A stretch of DNA of 64,000 nucleotides from Actinoplanes couchii (GTDB taxonomy: Bacteria; Actinomycetota; Actinomycetes; Mycobacteriales; Micromonosporaceae), in the NCBI RefSeq assembly GCF_016862075.1, contig NZ_BOMG01000114.1, forward strand, positions 1-64,000, written 5' to 3'. A program made the translations under genes and the position numbers. This document shows positions 34,718-43,186 of the stretch, piece by piece. Every line of letters begins with the position of its first letter. Within the stretch, counting starts at the first letter, position 1. Under the pieces are notes generated by a model. That model saw nothing but the letters and a program-made list of their open reading frames with translations, ran no database searches and was not told the DNA's origin.

Positions 34718-36082
34718 TCAGGCCGCGCCCTGTTCGACTGCTGAGGCGGCAGGTTCCGGGGCGTCCTGGGATGACAGCGCGGTGGAGACCAGGGCCGCCG
34801 CAACCGGCTCCGTCTCCTCGGCCGCGCGCATTCTGGGCGGGGCCGGCATCCAGGGCTTCAGGTTCTGGATCACCTGGGCGTAGAAGTCGTCGATCGCGTC
34901 CAGGACCGAGTCGATGAACGCGCCGCGCCCCCGGCCGCGCTTCGTGCCGGCCGTCGAGGTCAGCGCCACCCGGAAGGTGCGCAACTCCTTGGCCGGGTCG
35001 CCGATCAGTGCCGCCGGGTTGTCCCGGACCACCCTCAGCAGTTCGGCACTGCCCGCCCCGCGGGCGTGCGCGGCCCAGGACTCCAGGCGCACCGTCTCCG
35101 GCGCGTCTCTCAGCTGGCGGACCAGCCAGTTCACCCGGGTCGTCGGCCGGCCTTCGCGGGGCGCCTCCACATCGACATGGCAGGTGATCCGCGCGGCACG
35201 CAGATCCGCGGTCACCGACAGCGTGCCCACCGCGCCCGGGATACGCAACGATGCCGTCATCGTGCTGGTCGTCGCCAGCTGACCGACCAGCGCCTGGGTA
35301 CGGACCAAGGGCTCGGTCTGTTCCCGGCGGGTCAGCGCGGGGACGACATCGGTGCCCAGCTGCCGCCCGAGGCGCAGCCCGGCGTATCGGACCAGCGCGT
35401 CGAACCGTCCGGCCGCCTCGGGTACCGTCGCGTCGGTGGGGCGCAGGGTTCCCGCGCTGACGGATTCCCGGACCGGTACCCAAGAGGGGCCCATGTCGCT
35501 GAACTCCAGCGCACCGGACTTCGGGTGTTCCAGGTAACGGATCAGCTCACCGAGGATCCACGCCTGGTCCGGGTCGGCGACGCCCCGGTACTCCTTCTGC
35601 AGCACGGCGACGGTCAGCACCTCCGACCAAGGGATGTGGTGCAGCGCCACCTTCTTCAGCTTGCGTTTGTCGACCCGGGTCGGATGCTGCCCGGCCATCG
35701 GGGGGATCTCGTTCGAGATCGTGATGAGCGCGTCGAAACCCTGCTCCTTCGCGATGTCCAGGTAGCGCTCCAACTGCTCGGCCTGCAACTCGTTGGTACC
35801 GGTCTTGACCTCGACCAGCGCCGTCCACTGGCGCTGCCCACGGGCCACCCTGATCAGACCGTCCGGGAACGACTTGCCGTCACCGAGAGTGAACGGAACT
35901 TCGATGAAGGTCTGCACCGTTCCGGCGGGCGCGCCGTAAGGCTGTGTCAGTGCCCGCCCGAACTCCCGGACCGCACTCATCACCGCGAGCAGCGCCGATG
36001 TCGCCCGGCGTTCCTGTTCGTCGGCGCCGTTGATTCCGGAGGTCGGAATCAGTCGCGCGGCGTGCCAGCTCTCTTCCGCCAT
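34718..36082 (-). CDS. Uncharacterised protein with a PD-(D/E)XK nuclease-like motif
   Basis: 454 residues, soluble. Residues about 70-125 contain SFPDGLIRV, then WTALVEVKTG, then QAEQLERYLDIAKEQGFDALITISNE. The spacing of Asp, Glu-x-Lys and a following helix with Gln/Tyr matches the restriction-endonuclease-like core. The middle part (SVTADLRAARITCHVDVEAPREGRP) looks like a beta-rich domain, and the C-terminus is an Ala/Pro/Glu tail. No methyltransferase or restriction partner is adjacent. ATG 36082 has AGGAG five bases upstream. Whether it cuts nucleic acid is unknown. Confidence 0.7.
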   Translation of the reverse strand: MAEESWHAARLIPTSGINGADEQERRATSALLAVMSAVREFGRALTQPYGAPAGTVQTFIEVPFTLGDGKSFPDGLIRVARGQRQWTALVEVKTGTNELQAEQLERYLDIAKEQGFDALITISNEIPPMAGQHPTRVDKRKLKKVALHHIPWSEVLTVAVLQKEYRGVADPDQAWILGELIRYLEHPKSGALEFSDMGPSWVPVRESVSAGTLRPTDATVPEAAGRFDALVRYAGLRLGRQLGTDVVPALTRREQTEPLVRTQALVGQLATTSTMTASLRIPGAVGTLSVTADLRAARITCHVDVEAPREGRPTTRVNWLVRQLRDAPETVRLESWAAHARGAGSAELLRVVRDNPAALIGDPAKELRTFRVALTSTAGTKRGRGRGAFIDSVLDAIDDFYAQVIQNLKPWMPAPPRMRAAEETEPVAAALVSTALSSQDAPEPAASAVEQGAA

Positions 36083-36231
36083 CACCACTCCTCGTCACGA
36101 GACCTCGGCGAAACCTACATCGCCGACGGGGTGCGAAGTGGCTGGTCAGGACCGTCGATCGGACGAGACTGAGGGGCCGAGTCGCTGCCGTCCACTATGA
36201 ACGGAGGAAGGCTTCCGGATCGTCGAAGGGG

Positions 36232-36266
36232 CCGGGCCGGCCGGACCTGGGATCCGGCCGGCCCGG
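36232..36266. terminator. Hairpin terminator
   Basis: Perfect 13-bp stem CCGGGCCGGCCGG / CCGGCCGGCCCGG with a 9-base loop, just past the stop of the leftward surface-protein gene. The rest of the gap 36083-36231 holds nothing recognisable. Confidence 0.75.
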
Positions 36267-36273
36267 GGACTGG

Positions 36274-37290
36274 TCAGCTTCGTTTCACTTCCAGGCTTCC
36301 CATGCCGCCGGTGGCCTCGATGTCGAGGGCCGGGCCCTTGCCCAGGTCGTCGTTGCCGAGGACCGCGCCGGGGGCGGTGCCGCCGCTCGCCTTGCCGTAC
36401 AGGGTGACGTTGCCGGCTCCGGCCCGGACGTACACCCTGGTGGGGATGCGGACCACGGTGTGGATGGCCCAGGAGCCGACGCCGCCTGTCATCCGGACCG
36501 GGACCACGCCGGCCAGCTTGCCGAGGAACAGGTTCATCGATTCGGCGCCGCCGTCCAGGTCGATCCGGGACACCGTACCCTCGGTGCTGTCGAAGTTGAG
36601 GGTCTTGACCCCGGCGCCGAGGCTCAGGTGCCAGACGGTTTCACGGCTCAGGGCGACCTCGACCGTGCCGGAGTCCGTCGATTTGACGTCGACCCGCAGC
36701 ACACCGCCGGAGAAGGTGGTCTCCGCGTCGACGGCGGCCCCGTCCGGCGAGGTCACCCGGTAACTGTCGCCGTCCAGATCCATGATCCGCACCGACAGCA
36801 CGGTGACGCCGGAGACGAACTCGAACCGGGCGCGTTTCGGGGCGGCCGGCGCGGTGGACGCCGACGGCGACGGGGAGAGCGACGGGGACGCGGCCGCCGG
36901 TGGCAGCGAGAACGAGAACGACGGTGACGGCGACGCCACCGGGATCGGGTCGAGCTGGATCGGGCCGGTCGGTGCGGCCACCGGACGGGCGGCGATCTCC
37001 GAGTTGGCCAGCGGCCGGGCCAGCAGCACCGTCCCGAAGACGACGAGCAGGGCCGTCATTCCGGTGAGGACGACCGGGCCGCGCACCCACGACCGGTTGC
37101 GCTGATCGTCCGGGTCCTCGTGGGCGACGCTGTGCGCGTTCGGTGGGAGGAGCGCGGTGGGGGAGTCCGGCCAGTACTCGGCGATGTCCGGCCAGGCGAT
37201 CCGGGCCCGTTCCTCGTGTGCTGCGTGCCTCGGGACCGGCTTGATGTAACCGGCGATCCGCAGCTCGGCGCGCTGCTGGCCGTCCTTCAC
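36274..37290 (-). CDS. Single-pass membrane protein with DUF4097-like outer domain
   Basis: About 338 residues. A cytosolic N-terminal part (1-105) is followed by one transmembrane helix (VVLTGMTALLVVFGTVLLAR), a Pro/Ser/Ala-rich linker and a beta-rich extracellular domain (VSGVTVLSVRIMDLDGDSYRV ... DIEATGGMGSLEVKRS) resembling the stacked-strand DUF4097/adhesin-like domains. GTG 37290 (VKDGQQRAELRIAGYI) is chosen: AGGAG lies six bases upstream. Function unknown; probably envelope-associated. Confidence 0.7.
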   Translation of the reverse strand: MKDGQQRAELRIAGYIKPVPRHAAHEERARIAWPDIAEYWPDSPTALLPPNAHSVAHEDPDDQRNRSWVRGPVVLTGMTALLVVFGTVLLARPLANSEIAARPVAAPTGPIQLDPIPVASPSPSFSFSLPPAAASPSLSPSPSASTAPAAPKRARFEFVSGVTVLSVRIMDLDGDSYRVTSPDGAAVDAETTFSGGVLRVDVKSTDSGTVEVALSRETVWHLSLGAGVKTLNFDSTEGTVSRIDLDGGAESMNLFLGKLAGVVPVRMTGGVGSWAIHTVVRIPTRVYVRAGAGNVTLYGKASGGTAPGAVLGNDDLGKGPALDIEATGGMGSLEVKRS

Positions 37291-37383
37291 TCGCGTCTCC
37301 TCGGGGGCGCGGCGAACCGCTGCAAAACGGTTCAATGATGGCGATTCATGAGGAGAGTACGGTCCCGGAGCGTTTTGATCAAT

Positions 37384-37413
37384 CGACCGGTGTCCCCGAA
37401 GGGACACCGGTCG
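37384..37413. terminator. Hairpin terminator
   Basis: Perfect 13-bp stem CGACCGGTGTCCC / GGGACACCGGTCG with loop CGAA, downstream of the leftward carboxypeptidase-regulatory-like gene. Confidence 0.8.
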
Positions 37414-37429
37414 TCGTCCATCGGTTCAC

Positions 37430-38077
37430 TCAGAGTAGTTGATCATCCACTGTGGCGGTGCCGCCGAGGGTCAGGACGATCTCGTCGGCCTCGTCCCACG
37501 ACGGTTTCTGGTGGGCCCACTGGACCCGCCCGTCGGCCAGATGGAACGAGATCTTGACCGCGCCGGGGGCGAGCTTGTCGAAACGGTAGCCGCCGTCGGC
37601 GTCGGTGGTCGTCCACAGCTCGAAGGCGTAGGAGGTGAGCAGGCTGACGCGCGCGTTCCCGACCGGCGCCCCCGCGGCGTCGGTGAGGCGCCCGGTCAGC
37701 GAGGCGGCTTCCAGCAGGCTCTCCCTGATTCTTTCGGTACGCCCGGCGCGCACCGTGTGCCGGGTGGCGTCGGCGAACTCCAGCACCTGCGGCGAGTACT
37801 GCCGGTAACTGCCGTCGACAAAACTCACCACGTACGAACTGCCCGGCGGCACCCGCAGCGACCAGCGCCCGGCCGTGTCGGTGGTGGTGTACCAGGGCCG
37901 GGCGGTCTCCGCGTCGTCGACGGTGACCGGGATCCCGGCGGCCGGCGCCCCGGAGGAGGTGGTGAGCTTCCCGGCGATGACGCCGGTCGTGGGGGCCGCC
38001 ACGGCGGGTGACATGACGGCGGTGGCCGCCACGAATCCGGCCACGAGCGCGCCGGTGATGATTCTGCGGATCGACAC
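37430..38077 (-). CDS. Secreted protein with two carboxypeptidase-regulatory/CnaB-like domains
   Basis: 215 residues. Signal peptide VSIRRIITGALVAGFVAATA with cleavage near AVAA. Two Ig-like beta-sandwich repeats follow: GVIAGKLTTSSGAPAAGIPV with WYTTTDTAGRWSLRVPPGSS, and ASLTGRLTDAAGAPVGNARV with WTTTDADGGYRFDKLAPG. These are the GxVtdxxGxPlxgaxV and T(d)xxGxYxfxxLxpG signatures of the fold. Probably a surface or secreted carbohydrate-interacting protein. GTG 38077 has AAGGA eight bases upstream. Confidence 0.78.
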   Translation of the reverse strand: MSIRRIITGALVAGFVAATAVMSPAVAAPTTGVIAGKLTTSSGAPAAGIPVTVDDAETARPWYTTTDTAGRWSLRVPPGSSYVVSFVDGSYRQYSPQVLEFADATRHTVRAGRTERIRESLLEAASLTGRLTDAAGAPVGNARVSLLTSYAFELWTTTDADGGYRFDKLAPGAVKISFHLADGRVQWAHQKPSWDEADEIVLTLGGTATVDDQLL

Positions 38078-38455
38078 TGCGGTGTTCCTTTCGGTTCGTG
38101 TGATGCGGCGAACACTAAAGGTTGACCATGTGACACGGTTCCGCTGTCACGAGGCGCTGGCACGAACCCGGTAGCTCCTCATCGGACGTTGAGTTTCCCC
38201 TCATCAGGGGGCCTCGAAGTGGTAATCCACCGGATGTGGAAGCCGCGCGCGGCGTGTGTCGTGCGGGCCCGGGTCCCCGGACGGGATGGGTGGTCCGGCG
38301 GGGGCCGAGCGGGCCGGGCGAGTGATCTCACAGGGTAAACGGCGGTTTGCCAGGGGTCCGGAGGGGCGGATTACGATGACGGCGACGTCCGAAGCAGGTT
38401 CACCGCTGCACGCTGCCCGAGGCGGACCAGCACGAAAACAGCCTTGGAGATCCGC
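38078..38455. other. Intergenic region between divergent genes
   Basis: About 380 bases without a convincing gene. It holds the inverted repeat GTGACA-N9-TGTCAC (38130-38150), some 55 bases before the leftward secreted-protein start and possibly its operator. It also holds a short hairpin CCCCT-CATC-AGGGG (38197-38210). GGAG six bases before GTG 38456 is the ribosome binding site of the next gene. Confidence 0.5.
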
Positions 38456-41251
38456 GTGACCAGTGCCGAACTGATTGCCGGCCTGCGCCGGGCCGGTGTG
38501 ACCGACATCCTCACCGACGCGGCGCACCGGTCGGCGTACTCCAGCGACGCGTCCCTCTACCGGGTGGTGCCGCAGGCGATCGTCCGGCCCCGCCACGACG
38601 AGGACGTGCTGGCCGCGCTGAGCGTGAGCCGTGAGCTGGGCATCCCGATCACGGCGCGCGGCGCGGGCACCTCGGTGGCCGGCAACGCGATCGGGCCGGG
38701 GCTGATCCTCGACTTCAGCAAGCACATGAACCGGGTTCTCGAGGTCGACGGCGAGGCGCGGACCGCGCGGGTGCAGGCCGGTACCGTGCAGTCGGTGCTG
38801 CAGGCGGCCGCGAAACCGTTCGGGCTGCGGTTCGGGCCGGACCCGTCGACACACACCCGCTGCACCATCGGCGGCATGATCGGCAACAACTCGTGCGGGG
38901 CGCGGACGCTGGGGTACGGGCGGACCTCGGACAACACGCTGGGTCTGCGCGCGTACACGATCGACGGCGACGAGCTGGTGACAAATCCGCTCAAGGGGGC
39001 CGAAAAGGTCACCGAGGCCCTGCGGTCGCTCGTCGGCGACAACCTGGCCACCGGCCGGACCGAGTTCGCGACCTTCGGCCGCCAGGTCTCCGGGTACGCC
39101 GTCGAGCACCTGCTCCCGGAGAACGGCTTCAACCTCACCGAGTTCCTGGTCGGCAGCGAGGGCACCCTCGCGGTGATCACCGAGGCCACGGTCCGGCTGG
39201 TCGCCGACCCGGTGCACCGCACGATGATCGTTCTCGGATACCCCGATTTCGGTACGGCCGGGGACGTCATCCCGAAGATCCTGGAGTTCAAGCCGACCGC
39301 CTGCGAGGGCCTCGACCACCGCATCTGCGACGTGGTCCGGTCCCGCCGCGGCCCGAACGCGGTCCCGCCCCTGCCCGGCGGCACCGCCTGGCTGATGATC
39401 GAGGTGGCCGGCGACGACCTGGACGAGGTCCGGGACCGGACGAAACGCCTGGTCGACGCGTCCGAGGCGATCGACCACCGGATCGTCGAGGATCCGGCCG
39501 AGGCCGCCCCGCTGTGGAAGATCCGCGAGGACGGGGCCGGACTGGCCGGGCGCGCCCCGAGCGGCCTGCCCGCGCACGCCGGCTGGGAGGACGCCGCGGT
39601 GCCGCCCGCGCGGATCGGCGCCTACCTGCGCGACTTCGACGAGCTGACCGCCCGGCACGGGCTGTCGATCATGCCGTACGGGCACCTCGGCGACGGCTGT
39701 GTGCACGTCCGGCTCGACTTCCCGCTCGACAAGACGGACGGACCGGCGCTGTTCCGGGCGTTCCTGGAGGACGCCGCCGACCTGGTGGTCAGCTACGGCG
39801 GCTCGCTCTCCGGCGAACACGGCGACGGCCGGGCCCGTTCCGAGCTGCTCAGCCGGATGTACTCGCCCGCGGCCATGGACCTGTTCCGGCAGATCAAGGG
39901 CGTGTTCGACCCGCGCAACCTGCTCAACCCGGGCAACCTGGTCGACCCGGATCCGGTCGACGCCAACATCCGTGTCTCCCAGGCGCGCAAGGTCACCGTT
40001 CCGTTGGCGCTCGCGTACCACGCTGACGGAGGAGACTTCAACCAGGCAGTTCACCGCTGTACGGGGGTGGGCAAGTGCCGGGTCGACACGCGGGTGCTCG
40101 GCGGTGTCATGTGCCCGTCGTTCCTGGCCACCAAGGACGAGAAGGACTCCACCCGAGGGCGGGCGCGTGTCCTCCAGGAGATGCTCGACGGAGACCTGGC
40201 TCCGGACTGGCGCTCTCCCGCCGTACACGATGCGCTGGATCTTTGTCTGTCCTGTAAGGGTTGTGCGTCGGACTGTCCGACCGGGATCGACATGGCGGCC
40301 TACAAGTCCGAGGTCATTCATCAGAGTTACAAGGGGCGGGTGCGGCCTCGGTCGCACTATTCGCTGGGGTGGTTGCCCCGGTGGTCGCGGATGGCGTCCC
40401 TGATGCCGGCGGTGGCGAACATGGCGACCCGGTTGCCGGGGGTCAAGGGCGTGGCGTTGTGGGTGGCCGGGGTCGACAAGCGCCGGAATATCCCGAAATT
40501 CGCGCCGAAGACGTTCCGTTCCACCTTCAAGCCGGTGCATACCGACAAACCGGTCGTGCTGTTCGTGGACAGCTTTACCGATCACTTCTCGCCGGACATC
40601 GCCCGCGCCGCCGTGGACGTGCTGGTCGACGCCGGGTACGCGCCGCAGATCGCCAGCCGGAAAGCCTGCTGCGGCCTCACCTGGATCTCCACCGGCCAGC
40701 TCGACGCGGCCCGGCGGATCCTCGGCGGCACCGTCGCCGAACTGCACGAGTCGGTCAAGAAGGGCATCCCGATCGTGGGCCTGGAGCCGTCCTGCACCGG
40801 GGTGCTGCGGCAGGACGCGGTCGAACTGGTCGACAACGAGGCCGCCAAGGCGGTCGCCGAAGCGACGATGACGGTGGCCGAGCTGCTGGCGGCCACTCCC
40901 GGTTACACCCCACCTTCCCTTGCGGGCGTACGGGTGATCGCCCAGCCGCACTGCCACCATCACGCGGTGATGGGCTGGGACGCCGACGCCAAGCTGCTGA
41001 AGAAGGCCGGCGCCACGGTGAAGCGACTCGGCGGCTGCTGCGGCCTGGCCGGCAACTTCGGCGTCGAACGCGGTCACTACGAGGTGTCGGTGCAGGTCGC
41101 GGAGCAGCAGTTGCTCCCGGCCCTGGAGAAGGCCGAGGACGGCGACGTCTTCCTGGCCGACGGCTTCTCCTGCCGAACCCAGGCCGACGACCTGGCCGGC
41201 GTCTCCGGAGTCCACCTGGTCCAGCTGCTCCAGGAACGGATCCGCCGCTGA
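38456..41251 (+). CDS. FAD-linked oxidoreductase with Fe-S and CCG domains (D-lactate/glycolate dehydrogenase type)
   Basis: 931 residues, a fusion of GlcD-like and GlpC/GlcF-like parts. The FAD-binding PCMH domain (about 30-215) shows ITARGAGTSVAGNAIGPG and CTIGGMIGNNSCGARTLGYG. The FAD-oxidase C domain follows (YGHLGDGCVHVRLDFPLD; SGEHGDGRARS). Next are Fe-S elements: CTGVGKCR and CLSCKGCASDCPTG (near residue 596). The C-terminal CCG-type domains contain KACCGLTW, LEPSCTG and GGCCGLAGNFG. Such proteins oxidise D-lactate or related 2-hydroxyacids and pass electrons to the respiratory chain. The substrate is not resolved. GTG 38456 is set by GGAG six bases upstream. Confidence 0.88.
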   Translation: MTSAELIAGLRRAGVTDILTDAAHRSAYSSDASLYRVVPQAIVRPRHDEDVLAALSVSRELGIPITARGAGTSVAGNAIGPGLILDFSKHMNRVLEVDGEARTARVQAGTVQSVLQAAAKPFGLRFGPDPSTHTRCTIGGMIGNNSCGARTLGYGRTSDNTLGLRAYTIDGDELVTNPLKGAEKVTEALRSLVGDNLATGRTEFATFGRQVSGYAVEHLLPENGFNLTEFLVGSEGTLAVITEATVRLVADPVHRTMIVLGYPDFGTAGDVIPKILEFKPTACEGLDHRICDVVRSRRGPNAVPPLPGGTAWLMIEVAGDDLDEVRDRTKRLVDASEAIDHRIVEDPAEAAPLWKIREDGAGLAGRAPSGLPAHAGWEDAAVPPARIGAYLRDFDELTARHGLSIMPYGHLGDGCVHVRLDFPLDKTDGPALFRAFLEDAADLVVSYGGSLSGEHGDGRARSELLSRMYSPAAMDLFRQIKGVFDPRNLLNPGNLVDPDPVDANIRVSQARKVTVPLALAYHADGGDFNQAVHRCTGVGKCRVDTRVLGGVMCPSFLATKDEKDSTRGRARVLQEMLDGDLAPDWRSPAVHDALDLCLSCKGCASDCPTGIDMAAYKSEVIHQSYKGRVRPRSHYSLGWLPRWSRMASLMPAVANMATRLPGVKGVALWVAGVDKRRNIPKFAPKTFRSTFKPVHTDKPVVLFVDSFTDHFSPDIARAAVDVLVDAGYAPQIASRKACCGLTWISTGQLDAARRILGGTVAELHESVKKGIPIVGLEPSCTGVLRQDAVELVDNEAAKAVAEATMTVAELLAATPGYTPPSLAGVRVIAQPHCHHHAVMGWDADAKLLKKAGATVKRLGGCCGLAGNFGVERGHYEVSVQVAEQQLLPALEKAEDGDVFLADGFSCRTQADDLAGVSGVHLVQLLQERIRR

Positions 41252-41303
41252 GCCCGGTCGTGGTCCGGGGATTTCGCCGATTCCTGATCCGTCCCGTCGC
41301 CGT

Positions 41304-41564
41304 CTAATCGGCGGCGGTGGCGGTCGGGAGGGGTGTGGGCCTGAGGATGTGGCTGAGGGCCTGGGTGAGGATTGCGGCGGCGTAGGCCCAGAACAGCACG
41401 TTTGCTGTTGCGGAAATCGGATCCCACGGGCCGGTCCAGGCCTGGTGCATGGCCTGTGCCTCGGTATCTCCGTTGCCTGTGGTCCACGGTAGGGGGAGTC
41501 CCAGCGTCACCGTCCACACCGTGTCGCAGCAGGTCTGGCGTAGTGGGGTCAGCATTCCTGCCAC
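41304..41564 (-). CDS. Small membrane protein, probably the C-terminal part of a split gene
   Basis: 86 residues with one clear membrane helix (ANVLFWAYAAAILTQALSHIL) and a Cys pair (QTCCDTVW). The start at GTG 41564 has no good ribosome binding site. Immediately upstream the same frame reads PALITGAAVGAAGLVAGM, a hydrophobic helix that a real gene would include but that has no start codon. It probably continues the protein encoded at 41597-41794, interrupted by a frameshift in a C-rich run. Confidence 0.5.
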   Translation of the reverse strand: MAGMLTPLRQTCCDTVWTVTLGLPLPWTTGNGDTEAQAMHQAWTGPWDPISATANVLFWAYAAAILTQALSHILRPTPLPTATAAD

Positions 41565-41596
41565 CAGGCCTGCCGCGCCTACTGCCGCTCCTGTGA

Positions 41597-41794
41597 TCAG
41601 GGCCGGTCTCGGGGTGGGGTTGGATTGCGGGCCTGGGCCAGCAGGAGGATTCCGCCGAGAAGCGTCACCGTGGCGAAGAGGGTGATGTGCCAGTCGGGCT
41701 CCGGCTCGGTGATGTTGATGCCGCCGGTGTACAGACCCAGTGCTACACCGGCCGCGCCGGTCAGGAACCGGGTGCTGGTGTGGAATACGGTCAT
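41597..41794 (-). CDS. Small membrane protein, probably the N-terminal part of a split gene
   Basis: 65 residues: TRFLTGAAGVALGLYTGGIN is a first helix and WHITLFATVTLLGGILLLA a second, ending in Pro/Arg. ATG 41794 has GGAAGGA upstream. It stops just where the next frame begins to encode two further helices, so the intact gene would give a protein of about 160 residues with four helices. Function unknown. Confidence 0.55.
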   Translation of the reverse strand: MTVFHTSTRFLTGAAGVALGLYTGGINITEPEPDWHITLFATVTLLGGILLLAQARNPTPPRDRP

Positions 41795-41950
41795 CAGAAT
41801 CCTTCCGGCGATGCTCCGGCTTTCACACCAGAGAGGAAACGAATCCCTGCGGAGCAGGCCAGAGTAGCCGATTCGCCGTCACGGCGGTTCGGCATTTGTC
41901 CACAGAGACCCGGCGAATTTGATTCCGAACGGGTGTGCTAACAACTAGGT

Positions 41951-43162
41951 GTGACCTCGACCGTGAAACGGGCCTACCGCTTCCGTTTCTACCCGACTCC
42001 GGAGCAGGCGGACCTGCTGAACCGGACGTTCGGGTGTGTCCGTCTGGTCTACAACCTAGCCTTGGACGCCCGTAGTACTGCCTGGCGCCAGCGTCACGAG
42101 CGGGTGAACTACGCGGCGATCAGCGCGATGCTGAGCGCGTGGAAGAGGACCGAGGACCTCGCGTTCCTCAATGAGGTGTCGTGTGTGCCCTTGCAGCAGT
42201 GTCTGCGGCATCTGCAGGGTGCGTTCATCGCGTTCTGGGAGAAACGGGCCCGGTATCCGCGGTTCAAGTCCAAGCGCCGGTCCCGGGCGTCGGCGGAGTT
42301 CACCGCGTCCGCGTTCCGCTATGCGGATGGCCGTCTCACCTTGGCCAAGATGGCCGAATCCCTGAACATCGTCTGGTCACGGCCGTTACCCGAAGGACAG
42401 TCGCCGTCGACGGTGACGGTGTCGCGGGACAGTGCGGGCCGCTGGTTCGTGTCCCTGCTCTGCCAGGACGCCATCCCCGCACTGCCCGCCACCACGAACG
42501 CGGTCGGCATGGACGCCGGCCTCATCCACCTGCTCACCCTGTCCACCGGCGAGAAGATCGAGAATCCCCGCCACGAACAATCTGATCGCCGACGCCTCGC
42601 CCGCGCCCAGCGAGCACTGGCCCGCAAAGAGAGGGACTCCAGGAACCAGGACAAAGCCCGGGTCAAGGTCGCCCGTATCCATGCCCGCATCGCCGACCGA
42701 CGGCGGGATCACCTACATAAATTGACGGCTCGGCTCGTGTACGAGAACCAAGTACTCGTGATCGAGGACCTGACTGTGCGCAACATGGTCAAGAACCGTT
42801 CGCTGGCGCGCGCTATCAGTGATGCCGGGTGGCGGATGTTTCGCGAGTTCCTCACCTACAAGTGTGCCTGGTACGGGCGGGATCTGATCGTGATCGACCG
42901 CTGGTTCCCGTCCACCCGGCTGTGCTCGGTGTGCGGGCACCTCGCGGAGAAGATGGCGTTGAACGTTCGGGCGTGGACCTGCGCCGGCTGCGGGGCGGTC
43001 CATGATCGGGATGTGAACGCGGCGCGGACGACTTTGGCCGCCGGGCTGGCGGTCGCGGTCTGTGGAGCTGGTGTAAGACCTCAACGGGGGAATCTCCGTG
43101 CGGGGCTGTCGGCGATGAAGCAGGAAACCCGGCGGGCGACCGCCGGAATCCTCGTCCTTTGA
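41951..43162 (+). CDS. tnpB: RNA-guided nuclease TnpB (IS200/IS605 OrfB family)
   Basis: 403 residues. The N-terminal helical OrfB domain begins AYRFRFYPTPEQADLLNRTF. The RuvC-like catalytic triad appears complete: Asp188 in VGMDAGLIHL, Glu272 in VIEDLTVRNM and Asp354 in HDRDVNAART. The zinc ribbon between the last two has LCSVCGH and CAGCG. Family members cut DNA next to a target-adjacent motif guided by an RNA from the element's right end. GTG 41951 starts the frame; GTG 41963 is an alternative. With all key residues kept, the nuclease may be functional although no transposase TnpA accompanies it. Confidence 0.9.
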   Translation: MTSTVKRAYRFRFYPTPEQADLLNRTFGCVRLVYNLALDARSTAWRQRHERVNYAAISAMLSAWKRTEDLAFLNEVSCVPLQQCLRHLQGAFIAFWEKRARYPRFKSKRRSRASAEFTASAFRYADGRLTLAKMAESLNIVWSRPLPEGQSPSTVTVSRDSAGRWFVSLLCQDAIPALPATTNAVGMDAGLIHLLTLSTGEKIENPRHEQSDRRRLARAQRALARKERDSRNQDKARVKVARIHARIADRRRDHLHKLTARLVYENQVLVIEDLTVRNMVKNRSLARAISDAGWRMFREFLTYKCAWYGRDLIVIDRWFPSTRLCSVCGHLAEKMALNVRAWTCAGCGAVHDRDVNAARTTLAAGLAVAVCGAGVRPQRGNLRAGLSAMKQETRRATAGILVL

Positions 43163-43179
43163 GGACGGGGAGAAGTCAA
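43150..43179 (+). ncRNA. Probable 3' end of an omega (guide) RNA scaffold
   Basis: 8-bp hairpin (one G:U) across the tnpB stop codon followed by AGAAGTCAA. In TnpB systems the guide RNA spans the gene's 3' end and reads out into flanking DNA, so its guide would begin near 43180. The 5' end is not determined. Confidence 0.45.
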
Positions 43180-43186
43180 CTATGAC

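Larger units (their letters stand above)
41919..43179 (+). mobile_element. IS200/IS605-type element with tnpB only
   Basis: TTGAT at 41919-41923, the target motif known for ISDra2, precedes the tnpB gene. After tnpB, CCTCGTCC / GGACGGGG (43150-43170) forms a hairpin whose loop contains the tnpB stop, the usual layout of the right end and guide-RNA scaffold. No tnpA gene is present. Boundaries are inferred, the right one from the AGAAGTCAA just after the hairpin. Confidence 0.55.

Noticed and set aside
38204..41215. 1003-residue minus-strand frame
   Set aside because: Antisense shadow of the FAD/Fe-S dehydrogenase gene, which has clear motifs throughout.
41868..41923. 5' end of the gene at 43187 lying upstream of the tnpB element
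   Set aside because: Joining the flanks at TTGAT gives an open frame, but no start codon is found before the upstream stop, so the junction could not be supported.
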